A stretch of 64,000 nucleotides of DNA from Flabesymbios commensalis (Eukaryota > Annelida > Polychaeta > Terebellida > Flabelligeridae), in contig OZ024914.1 in NCBI GenBank assembly GCA_964017125.1, positions 20,574,393 through 20,638,392 of the forward strand. The letters run 5' to 3'. The position numbers and the translations under genes were made by a program. How positions within the stretch are numbered: the stretch's first letter is position 1; the number at the start of each line of letters is the position of its first letter. The notes beneath the pieces were generated by a model. It had not been told where the DNA came from, ran no database searches, and saw only the letters and a list, made by a program, of their open reading frames with translations. This document shows, one piece after another, positions 11,984 through 22,519 of the stretch.

Positions 11984-12463
11984 ACTCCCTCCCTCCCTCC
12001 CCTCCCTCCCCTCCCTCCCCTCCCTCCCCTCCCTCCCCTCCCTCACTCCCCTCACTCCCCTCACTCCCCTCACTCCCCTCACTCACCTCACTCACCTCAC
12101 TCCCCTCACTCCCCTCACTCCCCTCACTCCCCTCACTCCCCTCACTCCCCTCACTCCCCTCACTCCCCTCCCTCCCTCCCTCCCTCCCTCACTCCCTCAC
12201 TCCCTCACTCCCTCACTCCCTCACTCCCTCACTCCCTCACTCACTCACTCACTCACTCACTCACTCACTCACTCACTCACTCACTCACTCACTCACTCAC
12301 TCACTCACTCACTCACTCCCTCCCTCACTCACTCACTCACTCACTCACTCACTCACTCACTCACTCACTCACTCACTCACTCACTCACTCCCTCACTCAC
12401 TCACTCACTCACTCACTCACTCACTCACTCACACACTCACTCACTCACTCACTCACTCACTCA
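11984..12463. repeat. CCCT / ACTCCCCTC / ACTC microsatellite
   Basis: Starts as CCCTCCCT-type repeats, passes through a 9-bp ACTCCCCTC phase, then CCCTCACT, then nearly pure ACTC repeats. The long open frames rich in Pro-Ser-Leu-Thr arise because the repeats lack stop codons; they are not genes. The purine-rich complement could form unusual DNA structures. That last point is inference. Confidence 0.97.
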
Positions 12464-12539
12464 AGAGATCGATCAATCAAACAACCAATCAATGAAGCAC
12501 ACGATGTATATTTGAAAAAAAAACCTGGCATGTTTATCT

Positions 12540-12610
12540 TTGATAAAGGACGTTTGTCATGACTGCTCCTGAAGTCAGGTCGAAACGTCGCAATCATTCC
12601 ACCCTAAGTT
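12540..12610 (+). mobile_element. Possible Penelope-type terminal fragment
   Basis: CTCCTGAAGTCAGGTCGAAA followed by CGTCGC resembles the CTGA...GAAACGTC words found in the ends of Penelope-like elements, which often hold hammerhead ribozymes. GGACGTTT at 12548 could pair with AAACGTC at 12584. The match to a hammerhead core is incomplete and no reverse transcriptase lies nearby, so the assignment is weak. Confidence 0.3.
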
Positions 12611-12944
12611 CCAAAGTGATTACAATTTAACCACTTTCTACATGAGTCTTGGAAACATGAATAAAATATTCTCTACCACGCCTCTTCGACAAAGACAACA
12701 CAATTTGTCAGTACTCTGCGTTCAAGCTAAACAAATCTATGTGACGTTGGACCAAGATCAACCACGTTACAGCAGATAATGAACAGAGCGATACTTGACG
12801 ATTGCTGGATTAGTTTGAGCCGTTAATCTCAGGGTTGGACCTAGTGACTGCTCATGCCGGAGAGAACACGCTATTTTCACACTTGTCCTGAATGTTTGAT
12901 GATAATCAGTCTGTCCACAGATATATGAGCAGGCTGCATCCAGC

Positions 12945-13030
12945 AGACACGTGACGTTGAACCAATGCTGGTACAATGCCGGGCCACAGGCTGTGACGGT
13001 GGCCCGCCATTGTACCAGCATTGGTTCACA
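12945..13030. mobile_element. Hairpin MITE fragment
   Basis: Arms GAACCAATGCTGGTACAATG and CATTGTACCAGCATTGGTTC pair almost perfectly around a GGGCC...GGCCC inner stem. It belongs with the CAGCAAACACG-ended elements by its GTTGAACCA and CCAGCAGACACG words. Confidence 0.75.
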
Positions 13031-13371
13031 CCTCATATTTAATAGGATGATCTTTGGCACCTCACCCAAGTCACCGCACTCACCCTTGTTTACACTGAAG
13101 TCTGACACATTCAACCCCGCTGACAGCTAATTAGTCTCTGAAACACCTTGTCCAAATAACACAAGCCTTCCACCACTGAAACTACTTTTCTAAGAATGGT
13201 ATTTGTGCTAAAAATGATTAAAATGGTCTGGCAAACTAAAGAATCACATTACAATGGAAGTTACAGGGATGAATCTGGCCCTTGAAGTCTATATGTAAAG
13301 TCGTCTGAGTACATTTTGTGAGTTGTTGGCCTACACTGATATATCAAATATATCAACACACAATGTTACTC
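13031..13371. other. Unrecognised DNA
   Basis: Nothing recognised between two hairpin elements. Confidence 0.4.
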
Positions 13372-13461
13372 TTAACCCTTTCACCTCTGAAGCCCGTTTT
13401 TATGTGCTGAATGCCATAGCACTCAGCACATAAAAACGGGCTTCAGTGGTGAAAGGGTTAA
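13372..13461. mobile_element. 90-bp palindromic TTAA element
   Basis: TTAACCCTTTCACC at the left and GGTGAAAGGGTTAA at the right, with GAAGCCCGTTTTTATGTGCT pairing with AGCACATAAAAACGGGCTTC. The whole element is one hairpin with only a short unpaired centre and a single mismatch near the ends. Confidence 0.88.
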
Positions 13462-14172
13462 ACTTTAAAGCGCTGAAATATTTTGTAAGAAACAAGAGAC
13501 AATGTTTTTTTTCAATTTGAAATCATCATACATGTCTTAGCTAGATATTTCCGCTTTATTTGAATAGCTATGGCATGTGTCATGGGTCTACGGCCATTAT
13601 ACATATTTTATTCTTTCAGTGCGAGAATCGACTTCAGAATTTGACGTCATTACACGTCAGATTCTGACGTGTAAAGTCCGTCCCTGCGCTAAATCCCTGA
13701 GTTAAAATAAACAGTTGTGCTGAAAATGTGAACTACCAAGAAAAGAAACGTCTTATCAAACAATTATTAAACATATTTTGATTTAAATTTAACAGCCCGA
13801 AATTTAGCCCCATGGGCGTTTTTGATCACTTCTATGGGGGATACCCCGAACCTGTCTAAATTAGGAGTACTGTTACGCAAACGTTTGTCGTTGATATTCT
13901 TATTAACCAATCTGCACTTGCGATATACCATAAAAACAGATTATTATATTCCCGCTCTAATTATATATCACTCATTGCAGTAGAATAAGTAGTCTTCTCT
14001 CCACATACCCTCAAGCATGATTTTTTATTAGAAAAAATAAAAAAGAACAACAACAAAAATGAGTTATCATGAAGAAACGATACGACTAAAAAAAAGTATT
14101 TATTGGACATATCCATATCTGGCCTATATTATCTGAATCCAAATGTGTGTATGCTTAAAATTGAGTTGTTAG
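13462..14172. other. Unrecognised DNA with one perfect palindrome
   Basis: No gene recognised. 13652-13672 is a perfect dyad, ACACGTCAGA and TCTGACGTGT around one T, with a TGACGT core on each arm. Confidence 0.5.
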
Positions 14173-14312
14173 TGCATGAGCCAGACCCTGGAAATTTGGC
14201 CTTTACTACCACTTGGGGGGACAAATTCCCACTATATTTTTCTGAAAGCTATATATCTTGGGATGTCATTTCTGCATGATAGCAGTTTAGATTCGGTAGC
14301 TTTACGATTTTA
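14173..14312 (+). repeat. Dispersed Repeat B
   Basis: Shares CACTATATTTTTCTGAAAGC, TATATATCT and ATGATAGCAGTTTAGA with the inverted copy at 21944-22077. Both also hold ACTACCACTTGGGGGG. Boundaries are by eye. Class unknown. Confidence 0.8.
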
Positions 14313-14523
14313 CAGTCATAATAGTGGACCCTATTTATATATATAAATATGCATTTTGGCGCAATTTTTTGAAAGTGTTTATCAGTAAATATACAGTGAG
14401 AGCAAAATTAGCTTCATTTAGCTCTGTGCACGCAAGAAAGTAGAAACAACTGCTCTGTCAATAACCTCGAATACACTCATTGTAATATTTTACGGTGGTG
14501 GTTACCTCACCCGACCCCTCGCG

Positions 14524-14559
14524 AGGTCATCAGAGGTCATCAAAGGTCACGAAAGGTCA
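14524..14559 (+). promoter_or_regulatory. Four AGGTCA half-sites, DR4 spacing
   Basis: AGGTCA occurs at 14524, 14534, 14544 and 14554, each separated by four bases (TCAG, TCAA, CGAA). DR4 is the binding layout of thyroid-hormone-receptor/LXR-type nuclear receptor heterodimers. Function is inference; the sequence may simply be a 10-bp tandem repeat. Confidence 0.5.
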
Positions 14560-14918
14560 TCACCAGGTAAATTAAAAAATAATTTCATTTTTTTTTAAAT
14601 TTTGTCGGGCAGAACATATATTTTGTACATGCCTTAATAAAAAATCATAGCACACTTAGCTGTGAGAATATGGCATGAATGTGACAAAAAATTAGACATA
14701 GAACTGTGGAATAACAAAATTTTGACAACCTTTTTCTCAGTTAAAAATTAATGTTATTAATTAACAATATTACACACAGCTAGCGTATTTCAGAACATTT
14801 GGACCGACATACCCCATGTATGCACGCACTACATTGGGAATGATACCTTAAAATGAAATGTGACATTTTTTTTATATTTTAGTGTTATCTCCCCCAACCC
14901 CCTCCTTGACCCCGTACA

Positions 14919-14944
14919 AGGTCATTAGAGGTCACTAAAGGTCA
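14919..14944 (+). promoter_or_regulatory. Three AGGTCA half-sites, DR4 spacing
   Basis: AGGTCA at 14919, 14929 and 14939, with spacers TTAG and CTAA. A TTGACC half-site in inverse orientation lies just upstream. This block is at the same place in the second ~370-bp unit as the block at 14524 in the first. Confidence 0.5.
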
Positions 14945-15297
14945 AATTCTGGTATTTTTTCAACCAGTTTCATTTTTCCCAAAAATGTGCCTGAGTGCAC
15001 ATAATATCTTTGTACCTGCCATAAACACTAACCACAACTCGCTTAATTCTGGAAAAATGCACAGAAGTGGGAAAATATACATAAAACTATGGAAAAATAA
15101 CATTTTGACGGCGTTTTACTCAGTTAAAAATGAATATTATTATTAAGCGATCACACATTGCCAGCGTATTTCAAGGGTACATATCGTTCGACATATATAT
15201 ATCACTTAGGCATGTAGGCTGAATTAGTAGTGTTACCTACTAGGGGTACAAATTCATTGCGATATTCTAGTCGTGGTCACCGCCCTGATCCTGTGCG

Positions 15298-15313
15298 AGG
15301 TCATCAGAGGTCA
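15298..15313 (+). promoter_or_regulatory. Two AGGTCA half-sites, DR4 spacing
   Basis: AGGTCA at 15298 and 15308 with spacer TCAG, in the corresponding place of the third unit. It is the shortest of the three blocks. Confidence 0.45.
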
Positions 15314-15330
15314 CCAAGTGTAGATTACTT

Positions 15331-16199
15331 ATACATTAGCATGATCACGCATAGCACTAATATCATATCGAATGAGCCACCCCAAAAATGCTATTATAAA
15401 CTTACAAGAATGAAATATACCCGCTTTAAATTAATATAGAGCCGGAAGAAATGAAAATATACGCTACAGGAAGAAGACAAAAATTAATAATGAACACATT
15501 TCGCTCCAATTGTTTTATTTTCCATTGAAAAAGGAGATCCTTAAATCTGCTAAATTATTACTTTTATTTCACATATTAGTCATGTATATCCTTGTACGTG
15601 ACATTGTATATGTTGTTACGTACACATTAAAACATAGCGAATTACAATCTATTTAATTGCTATACATACAGGCTGATAATATTTCAGCGCGCTAGGGTGA
15701 AACCGTAACATTTGACATGCATGTGTTATCAGGTTATGAGCAATATGGAAGTCAAATTTTAAACATTCATATCTGGAAATACACGAAAATGCAATTTTAT
15801 TTAATCAACTATAACACACACTACGTATAATTAATAGGAAAACTAGTAGCATCAGCTTCCTGTTGTACGCTACATTTATAATTATATTTTATAAGTGACT
15901 GTGTAGTTTATGCATATAACCAATTTACATGTTGGTTAAGAATATAATTGAGTTATAGCCATGACAATCGATGTGTATGTGTCATGAACAATAAATCTAT
16001 GTTTTAAAACATACATATTAATGAGATACATACTATATTTTCTTATAATAGTTGGTAGTTTGATCATTATACACCATTTAAACCTTGATGATGCATCCAA
16101 GCATCATTTTGCATCCAGCATCCATAAACATCATGAAAACTGAAGAATACAAATTTATTACAGAGAAGGCAATGTATTTATTGTGTTACATTTTTTAGT
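15331..16199. other. Unrecognised AT-rich DNA
   Basis: No gene or known element recognised. Confidence 0.5.
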
Positions 16200-16500
16200 T
16201 GATTTGATCCACTACAAAACAAGAATTGCGATAGTAATTTGCGGCCTGTAGTTGATGAAGCTTTAAATTGTAAATTATTAACAGTTTATATCTCACTATT
16301 TAAATATTTTAACATTCATGGTGTATCAAAGCATCATTTATATGCATTACAGAAATTCGAATTGAAAATAATTCCATAGAACTTTTTAACCATACAGCAT
16401 TTTTCTCAATTTATCACACTTTTGAAGACTTCATCCACTAGATGGCGACAGAAATGCGCGGCCTGTAGTGGGTGAAGATTCGAGTGGTAAATTTGGCGTG
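16200..16500. repeat. Two decayed family-2 MITE hairpin cores
   Basis: GATCCACTACAAAACAAGAA with CGGCCTGTAGTTGATGAAG (about 16207-16261), and ACTTCATCCACTAGATGGCG with GCGGCCTGTAGTGGGTGAAG (about 16430-16480), resemble the hairpin of the family-2 element at 10778. Terminal TTAA ends are not clear. Confidence 0.55.
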
Positions 16501-16654
16501 AAAGTTTACCATAATATAGTGCAGTTGTTTGCTATGAATACATTCAATAAAATCGAGTTCTGAACAATGTTTAATCAACAAGAAACCTAAACAATCTGTT
16601 TATTAATGTATATTGCATATATACATGTATTACTTTGTGTCTTCTTGTATATGT

Positions 16655-18964
16655 CGTTTATATGTTCAGTACATTATCTGCATGTTGTAAACTAATGTCT
16701 GCTTCGCAATCTTCTGGTTTTTTATTGCTGCACTCTCGAAGTCGACATATGTCAGTGTATTTCAGTCCATTCAAGATACACACACATGACGGTAACTTGT
16801 ATCCTCTTAAACATTTACAGGACTTCAATTCCAAAACAGCTTCAGGGGCTGATTCTAATTCCCAACCATGCCCTTTTGGATTTGAAATTTCAGGGCATGC
16901 TTGAAGGCTTCGTCTCCATATAGCTGCTTGATAATTTACTCGCAATGCATGCTTTGCCTGGCAGTCCTTGCATGGTGGTAGTTGGTAAGATTCAACTTCG
17001 CCATCTTTTTGTATCGCAAGTCATTAATTTGTGAAGTCATCGGCTTTGTTGCATATAGAAGACATGTGAACTTTTCCAATCTAGTAAATAATTCTGGGAT
17101 GATATTCCAATTTTCTCGAACTGTACAAAGGTTTTTCTGGCATCTTCGCTTGTCTTAATCAATTCTGAAGCACGAATTTTACCTTTCCCAGCAAAAGCAC
17201 TCACACTATCACATCCTGTAAAGGCATACAGTCCTATCAGTGTTTTAGAAAACTGTGAGCCGATAGCAGAGCATATCTGGCGGATGTCAATCAATCGCGT
17301 AGGCCTATGTGTTTGTGTTCTGCATTTGTGGAAAAGAGGAACTTCGATGGTGTCACTAAAAGCCAAGCACAGAACATAAACATATGTATCCTCTGAAGAA
17401 ATAATTATTGATGAGTAACCATCTTTTACAGCATGGGCAGCGTGCAGTAGCATGCGTTCATCTGCTTCCTCATCTTCGCTCATTAGTTCTTCAACTTCGT
17501 CACACTTCGTCATCACTTTTTGCATTCTGTGGCATGGAGTACCTATAGTCCTGTAATTTTTGTGTATATTTAGGTTTTTGCCATTCATGGATTAGAAATT
17601 CTATGAGGCTAGCTGTATTATTTGCTTGCTTGGAAAATAATCTCCAGTCTAATCAGCTGAGTAGATGTAATATTGAGCAGCTGCAGACATTCTTCTCCTC
17701 TTTGTGTCCTTTCAACGTTTTTATATATATATGGTCTGGTAAGTGTCAAAAACAACGTCTATTCTGTTACTGTGCATACCTTCTTTACACACCATTCCGT
17801 GCTAATCAGCAGCCACATCTCCAAAGGTAGTTACTTCGTTTTTTACTTTATGTACTAAACTCATCCCATCAACTATAGTTGCTGAATTGGTTCGGAAGGA
17901 TTTGCTGGAGGTGCTAGTTTATTCAAATGCTTGGTCAAAACAGATTTAGCTCTTTTTCGTGGTGTTCCATCAGGATTTGCCAGTGACCATGGTAAAGGTC
18001 CAAGTGGATGTGCAAAAACGTCTCTCATACCAAGGCTTCCACTTTGTGCTATTATAATTATTCTTCCAAACAATTCAACATCACAGCTTTACCATTGGAT
18101 ATAGCTTTCTTCTTTTTGACTAGATTAGAGAAAGTTTTCAGTTTGTTTTTCGAAAGCGGGTCATGGAAATTTCAGTCAAGGTGGATTGCTTTGCAGTCTG
18201 TCAAAGTTGAATTTTTCATATGTTTTTTTACCTGTGTTGTGAGCGTTGAGTAAATCTTCCATGATATCTGCGGGCGCTGTTGTTGCTGTAGAGATGCATA
18301 CGAATTCATTTTCTTCAAACGGATTAATCCAATTATCAAATAACTCCACAATAGTTGATACATTCTTCTCGTCTTTCTCGATTATTGTTTTTTGTAGATC
18401 GGAATGGTTTAAAGATGATCTACTTGTATTTGTACTGTCACTCAGGTTTACAAGAAAGCCACTGCGATATTCCGTTGTGAGATAAAATCTACTCACGGCT
18501 CCAGATTTTTTACTGAACTTTGTTATCCCTCCTGCTGTTTGCGTATCTTTATTTATAGTCATTTCAATCGTTTGATCGACTGGAACTCGTCCAAATGGAT
18601 TTTGATCCGCCACTTGTACTGAAAATTCACCGTTACAAAATATGTTGTATACCTCTGGGTGTTTATCTTTAAGGCTGTACATTTTTGTAAGGTATGCAGG
18701 CAGGTATCTTGCATACTTAGCTCTGTCATAAGCAAAACACCATGGAATAATTTTACTTATAGCTGAGAGGTGCAGATGCCAATTTCCTTCTCTAGATGCT
18801 CTTAACAGACCCAACAATATGACACCTAATATGTCAACGTAAGACATCCAAAATGCTGATAGATTGCCATTATCATGGCAAAGGAAGTCTAAATATTCAT
18901 TCCAGCTCACAGTCACTTGTTCAAAACCTACACAGTTCAATTGAGGTATGTATAAGTGAAACAA
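16655..18964 (-). pseudogene. C-terminal half of transposon-type nuclease protein
   Basis: On the minus strand, blocks of one large protein family follow in order. 18964-18176 (262 aa) carries LSAFWMSYVD, LLRASREGNWHLHLSAI, PWCFAYDRAKYARYLP, PVDQTIEMTINKDTQTAGG. 18073-17873 carries AHPLGPLPWSLANPDGTPRK. 17588-17037 (183 aa) carries EDEEADERMLLHAAHA, ISSEDTYVYVL, and LYAFTGCDSVSAFAGKGK. 16945-16658 carries VNYQAAIWRRSLQA, HGWELE and a Cys-rich tail CKC...CVC. I know this order from a large repeated protein of marine invertebrate genomes. The E-E-A-D, acidic and T-G-C-D motifs suggest a PIN/FEN (XPG)-like nuclease fold; Academ transposons encode XPG-like nucleases, so that superfamily is possible but unproven. 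Blocks lie in different frames with stops between them, so it is a dead copy. The N-terminal half is absent here. An acceptor-like AG at about 18929 may mark an exon edge. Confidence 0.75.
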
Positions 18965-19410
18965 AAAACATAGGGGCCCACATACAATAATCTACAGCTT
19001 CAATAGGGCAAATAAAAAAGGATTTTATTGAGAATATTTCAAAATATCTATACTAATTTCAAAATTTCTGAACTAGCCCAAATCATATAGTGACATGAAC
19101 ACACATTTCTCATTTTGAAATCCATTTCAATTTGATGTTGAGCCATGAGAAAGGAAAATTGTGAGCGGTTTAGTGGCCCTTTTTTATTTCCGATTGTTAT
19201 TTTTGTTTGGACAAGTTTATTGGGAGTTGCTTCGGTATCTAACACCTTGTAGATCACTGAAGCAACAGCAAAATTATCAACAAATTACACATCGAGATAT
19301 AAGTACTAACATCGTGTACTGACAAATTGAATGTTTTACGCTTAATATATATTATATATATATTCAAGACTTTATTATTTTATCCACGAGTGTTGTGTTT
19401 GCCGTGCCAG
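18965..19410. other. Unrecognised AT-rich DNA
   Basis: No continuation of the protein family was recognised upstream of 18964 on the minus strand. A TATATA tract lies at about 19344-19362. Confidence 0.45.
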
Positions 19411-19538
19411 AACATTGGGACACGCGACGATAGCGTGTCAACGTATATAAGACCCGTTTACATTGGTGCGTATGACCAGGATTTTGTCAACGCATAGACC
19501 TTTTTACATTGGTGCCGTGACCAGGATTTGTGTCACGG
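19411..19538 (+). repeat. Three tandem hairpins with covarying stems
   Basis: Each unit starts ACATTGG and is followed by a hairpin. Unit 1: GACACGC (19419-19425) with GCGTGTC (19433-19439). Unit 2: TGCGTATGAC (19467-19476) with GTCAACGCA (19486-19494), one bulged A. Unit 3: CCGTGAC (19515-19521) with GTCACGG (19532-19538). Stem sequences differ yet remain paired; loops 2 and 3 share CAGGATTT. Linkers share ACCCGTTTACA. The words TACATTGGTGCCGTGACC and AGGATTTG also resemble the leader just after the LTR in LTR retrotransposons, so this may be a fossil fragment of one. No LTR boundary or coding part was seen. Confidence 0.6.
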
Positions 19539-19560
19539 ATAATACCCGTTTACAACCTCC

Positions 19561-19796
19561 AGTGTGATTACAGCTACACTACACTAACCATTTCAACACA
19601 CATGTCAAATGTATAGCTCTGATAAAAACTAATTTGAAGGAAATACATTTTTAAAAAGTGGACAACCTTTATACATATAAGTGAGCTTTGAGTATATTTT
19701 TGTTTTCCATAGATATAGTTGACCTACACTACTGCACACTGTACGCCTTTTTTCCATGGTAGTAGCCTGACGCTGTTATGAGCGAGCTATCCCACA
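19561..19796. other. Unrecognised DNA
   Basis: Nothing recognised. Confidence 0.4.
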
Positions 19797-19872
19797 TGAC
19801 GTTGTTGCGACTTTTAATCAACGTCATTGACGTTGATTCAACATCGCAACAACGTTGGGTGCCCAGTGGGAT
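19797..19872. mobile_element. Nested hairpin, MITE-like
   Basis: An outer stem GTTGTTGCGA (19801-19810) pairs with TCGCAACAAC (19844-19853). An inner stem AATCAACGTCA (19816-19826) pairs with TGACGTTGATT (19828-19838). The right flank GTTGGGTGCCCAGTGGGA matches the style of short hairpin elements widespread in animal genomes. Confidence 0.7.
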
Positions 19873-20099
19873 ACAGACATTAGTGGAAAATACTTCTCTG
19901 AGCAACAAAACATTTTTTTCATGCAAAAATTTGCTAGATTTTTTACAATAATACATTTTTTTATTTGTAGAGTGATAACAACAAGTAACAAAAGTAATTT
20001 TAAGAAAAAGATTGTGCGTGGAATAAATATGCCCAATTGATGTGACAAATAGCGTTAGGCCACTGTGTTTTATTTCTCTGTTTTAGATCAGAAAAATCC

Positions 20100-20290
20100 A
20101 AAATCTAATGAGGGAGGGCGGTAAAAAAAAACAGTTAGGAAAAAACAAACATTCAACCTATCTTCGGAAAAGTTATTGAGGGCGACAAAAAAAACATTGG
20201 ACAAATTTCTGGAAAGGTTATTGAGGGCGACGAAATAAAAAAAGACCTATTTTGAATAAAGTTAATGAGGGCGACGAAAAAGCTGGAAAA
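20100..20290. repeat. Short diverged tandem repeats with GAGGGCGACAAAA
   Basis: The phrase GAGGGCG followed by an A-rich run recurs at about 20112, 20178, 20224 and 20268, with AAGTTATTGAGGGCGAC and AAGTTAATGAGGGCGAC as near-identical cores. Spacing is 45-65 bp. Non-coding. Confidence 0.7.
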
Positions 20291-20875
20291 AAGTTTTTTA
20301 TTACCTGAAATGAACTTGGCTTTTTTCGGAATGTTTTTTTTATCTACCGAAATTAACTTTTTTTTTTGAAAATCGGCAACAATTATAGAATGCGCGCACT
20401 GGGCATTTTTGGGAATGCGCGGCCTAAATCTAATGTGCGCGCTCATCTAAAACAGAGAAAAAACATTGTGGCCTTAGAATCATATAAATTTATTGCCCTG
20501 TAGCCCTATAGCGAGAACAAAAATGTTGTCTTAACTTCCGTAGGATATGCCTATAGGGAGCCTACCGAAAAAATGTCATTATGTTAGGACCAGACAGCAA
20601 ACGTAGCCTATATATTCGTAGTAAATTACGTTTTTGCAACTTCGCATTGAAATAAAAAAATACGAAGGCTTGCAAACAATTGAAATAGTCCTATCGAATT
20701 TAACTTTAAAAACAAACATCATGATATTTGGCCTAGGGAATGAATGGCCGTAGCTAGGAGGGGGGGGGGGGAGGGAAGCACAGTAGCCTATCAAGCAGGG
20801 TCAGTTTTTCGGCGTTAAAATTTATCAGATTGCTTGGGCTGCCAAAATTTGGTATGAGCAACTAAAATTAGCATC
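20291..20875. other. Unrecognised DNA with G-run
   Basis: No gene recognised. A G-run lies at about 20758-20770. Open frames here lack family resemblance. Confidence 0.4.
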
Positions 20876-21060
20876 TTATGTAGGCCTAGGCCCTAAATAT
20901 TATAGGCGGCCTAGGCCCACTTGAGTAGGCCCTATAGGCCTACATAGGCCTACAGATTTTTTGAGGATATCTTGACCACTTAGACTATTTGGTTGAAAAA
21001 GCCACGTAGCCTATAGAAGCAATAAATTATTATACCATTATGTAGGCCGGGTAGGCCTGA
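20876..21060. repeat. TAGGCCTA-rich simple region
   Basis: TAGGCCTA, GTAGGCCTAC and AGGCCTAGG recur many times. The same word is also common in the triplicated segment (about 23219-23345 and 27270-27290). Such self-complementary words are frequent in some marine animal genomes. Confidence 0.7.
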
Positions 21061-21943
21061 TGTCTACTCATTACTGTAGATCCTCTACCGTGAAGACTAT
21101 GTTTTTCTAGGTTTATCAACATGAATTATCGGTGCACACGTTTCTACAGATTATTCGACGTCCTAGCTCAAGCATGGCGACGTAACATGATTATGTAATT
21201 AACTGTTAACAGAACGTATGCCCTATGAGTAGCCTATGTTCATTCATTGGAATCCGCCAAATGCACAGCTCCACCAACTTTAATTGTGTAGGCTATAAGA
21301 TGTTGAAATGGGGGGGGGGGGGGGTCTCACCAGTTAAACTGTGAAATTAGCCAATTTCTAAATGGAGTCAAAAACACAATGCCTGTCAACGCGATAATAT
21401 TTAACGCGTATGACTGCAGTATAGTACCGCAGTCCTGTGCTCTGTGTCTGGCATTCACAACAAAAAAGATGATTGTTTCTTTGGCTAATTTCATGATGGA
21501 GACATCTTATTGCTTTGGTTGTATATTTTTATATATAAAGCAACCATTATGTGTCAGGGGATGTCCTATACATGCATACGAAAGTATTATTGTCTGGTAG
21601 AATACGAGTTGTCAACAACGCCGGTCACGGTTTTCAACCGGCACTCCAAAACTCGGGTGTACGGGTCACAAAATCCTATCCTAATCACAGTAGCTTCGGA
21701 TTAAAAACATAATATTTTGGATATCGATAAAATATTATTAAATATATTACATGTTTGTGTTAAGTATGATTACACCTTTCAGTAGAAGGCATTTTTTTGT
21801 CATTTTGCACGTGTCGTCTGCTTTGTTTACTGTCAATATCAGTCAATAATAAACTGCAAAACGCGTTCATAAAAACGCGTCGAAGTAACCAGAACGTGCA
21901 GTTTTCTCACGAATGGGTGGTCTACTAATACATCTATAAAATT
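21061..21943. other. Unrecognised DNA
   Basis: No gene or known repeat recognised. A G-run lies at about 21311-21324. Two overlapping open frames at 21379-21704 have no family resemblance. Confidence 0.45.
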
Positions 21944-22077
21944 GTTAAGCTACCGTTTCTAAACTGCTATCATACAAAAATAGTATCCCTAGATATATAG
22001 CTTTCAGAAAAATATAGTGGGCATTTGCCCCCCCAAGTGGTAGTGAGGACCCCCTCTGGCTCATACACTATGTATTT
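21944..22077 (-). repeat. Dispersed Repeat B, inverted copy
   Basis: Reverse complement of the repeat at 14173-14312, sharing CACTATATTTTTCTGAAAGC and ATGATAGCAGTTTAGA on the minus strand. The minus-strand open frame of 107 codons here crosses the repeat and is not credible. Confidence 0.8.
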
Positions 22078-22519
22078 ATATTTTTCTATGTTCATTTTTT
22101 TAATGAAGGAATATTGAGTACTTTCATGCAAATATGTGTATTTATCATGTGCTGAAATCTGAAACATGACTTTTTCTCGGAATTTTTCTGTACAATTTTT
22201 TGTCAACTTGTTTTTACATAATGTGTGCGTGATGAATTCGAATCTGTCGGATAACATGCTATATTTGGTGACGTAGTACGTACAAATGAGCAAAACACAA
22301 CTCGTGGACCATTATCTTCTGCCATACTAATATAACATACAATCATTTCAATTACTAGAATACTGAGGACGTTAAAAACTGCAAGCTCACAAAAAAACCC
22401 TGAACACTGAGTAACAGGTCATTTACCTGTCAACATTATGATTATAAGAAATCACACTGTTTGCTTCGCAGATATCACGAGGCAGAGAATGATGTATATT
22501 TCTCAATATCACAAATTGG
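22078..22519. other. Unrecognised AT-rich DNA
   Basis: Nothing recognised between Repeat B and the Repeat A region. Confidence 0.4.

Larger units (their letters stand above)
14470..15330. repeat. Three diverged tandem units of about 370 bp
   Basis: Successive units begin near 14495, 14880 and 15228 with a GTTAYCT-type phrase, then a block of AGGTCA half-sites, then a TTTCATTTTT region, TTTGTAC-TGCC, AACAT/AATTTTGAC, CTCAGTTAAAAAT and GCGTATTTCA. Divergence is considerable, so the duplication is old. No coding potential is seen. The organisation resembles the arms of the foldback elements at 40.9 and 59 kb, but no inverted partner was found here. Confidence 0.75.

Noticed and set aside
11859-12515. 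Two overlapping Pro/Ser/Leu/Thr-rich open frames of about 200 codons
   Set aside because: They are translations of the CCCT/ACTC microsatellite, which has no stop codons in these frames.
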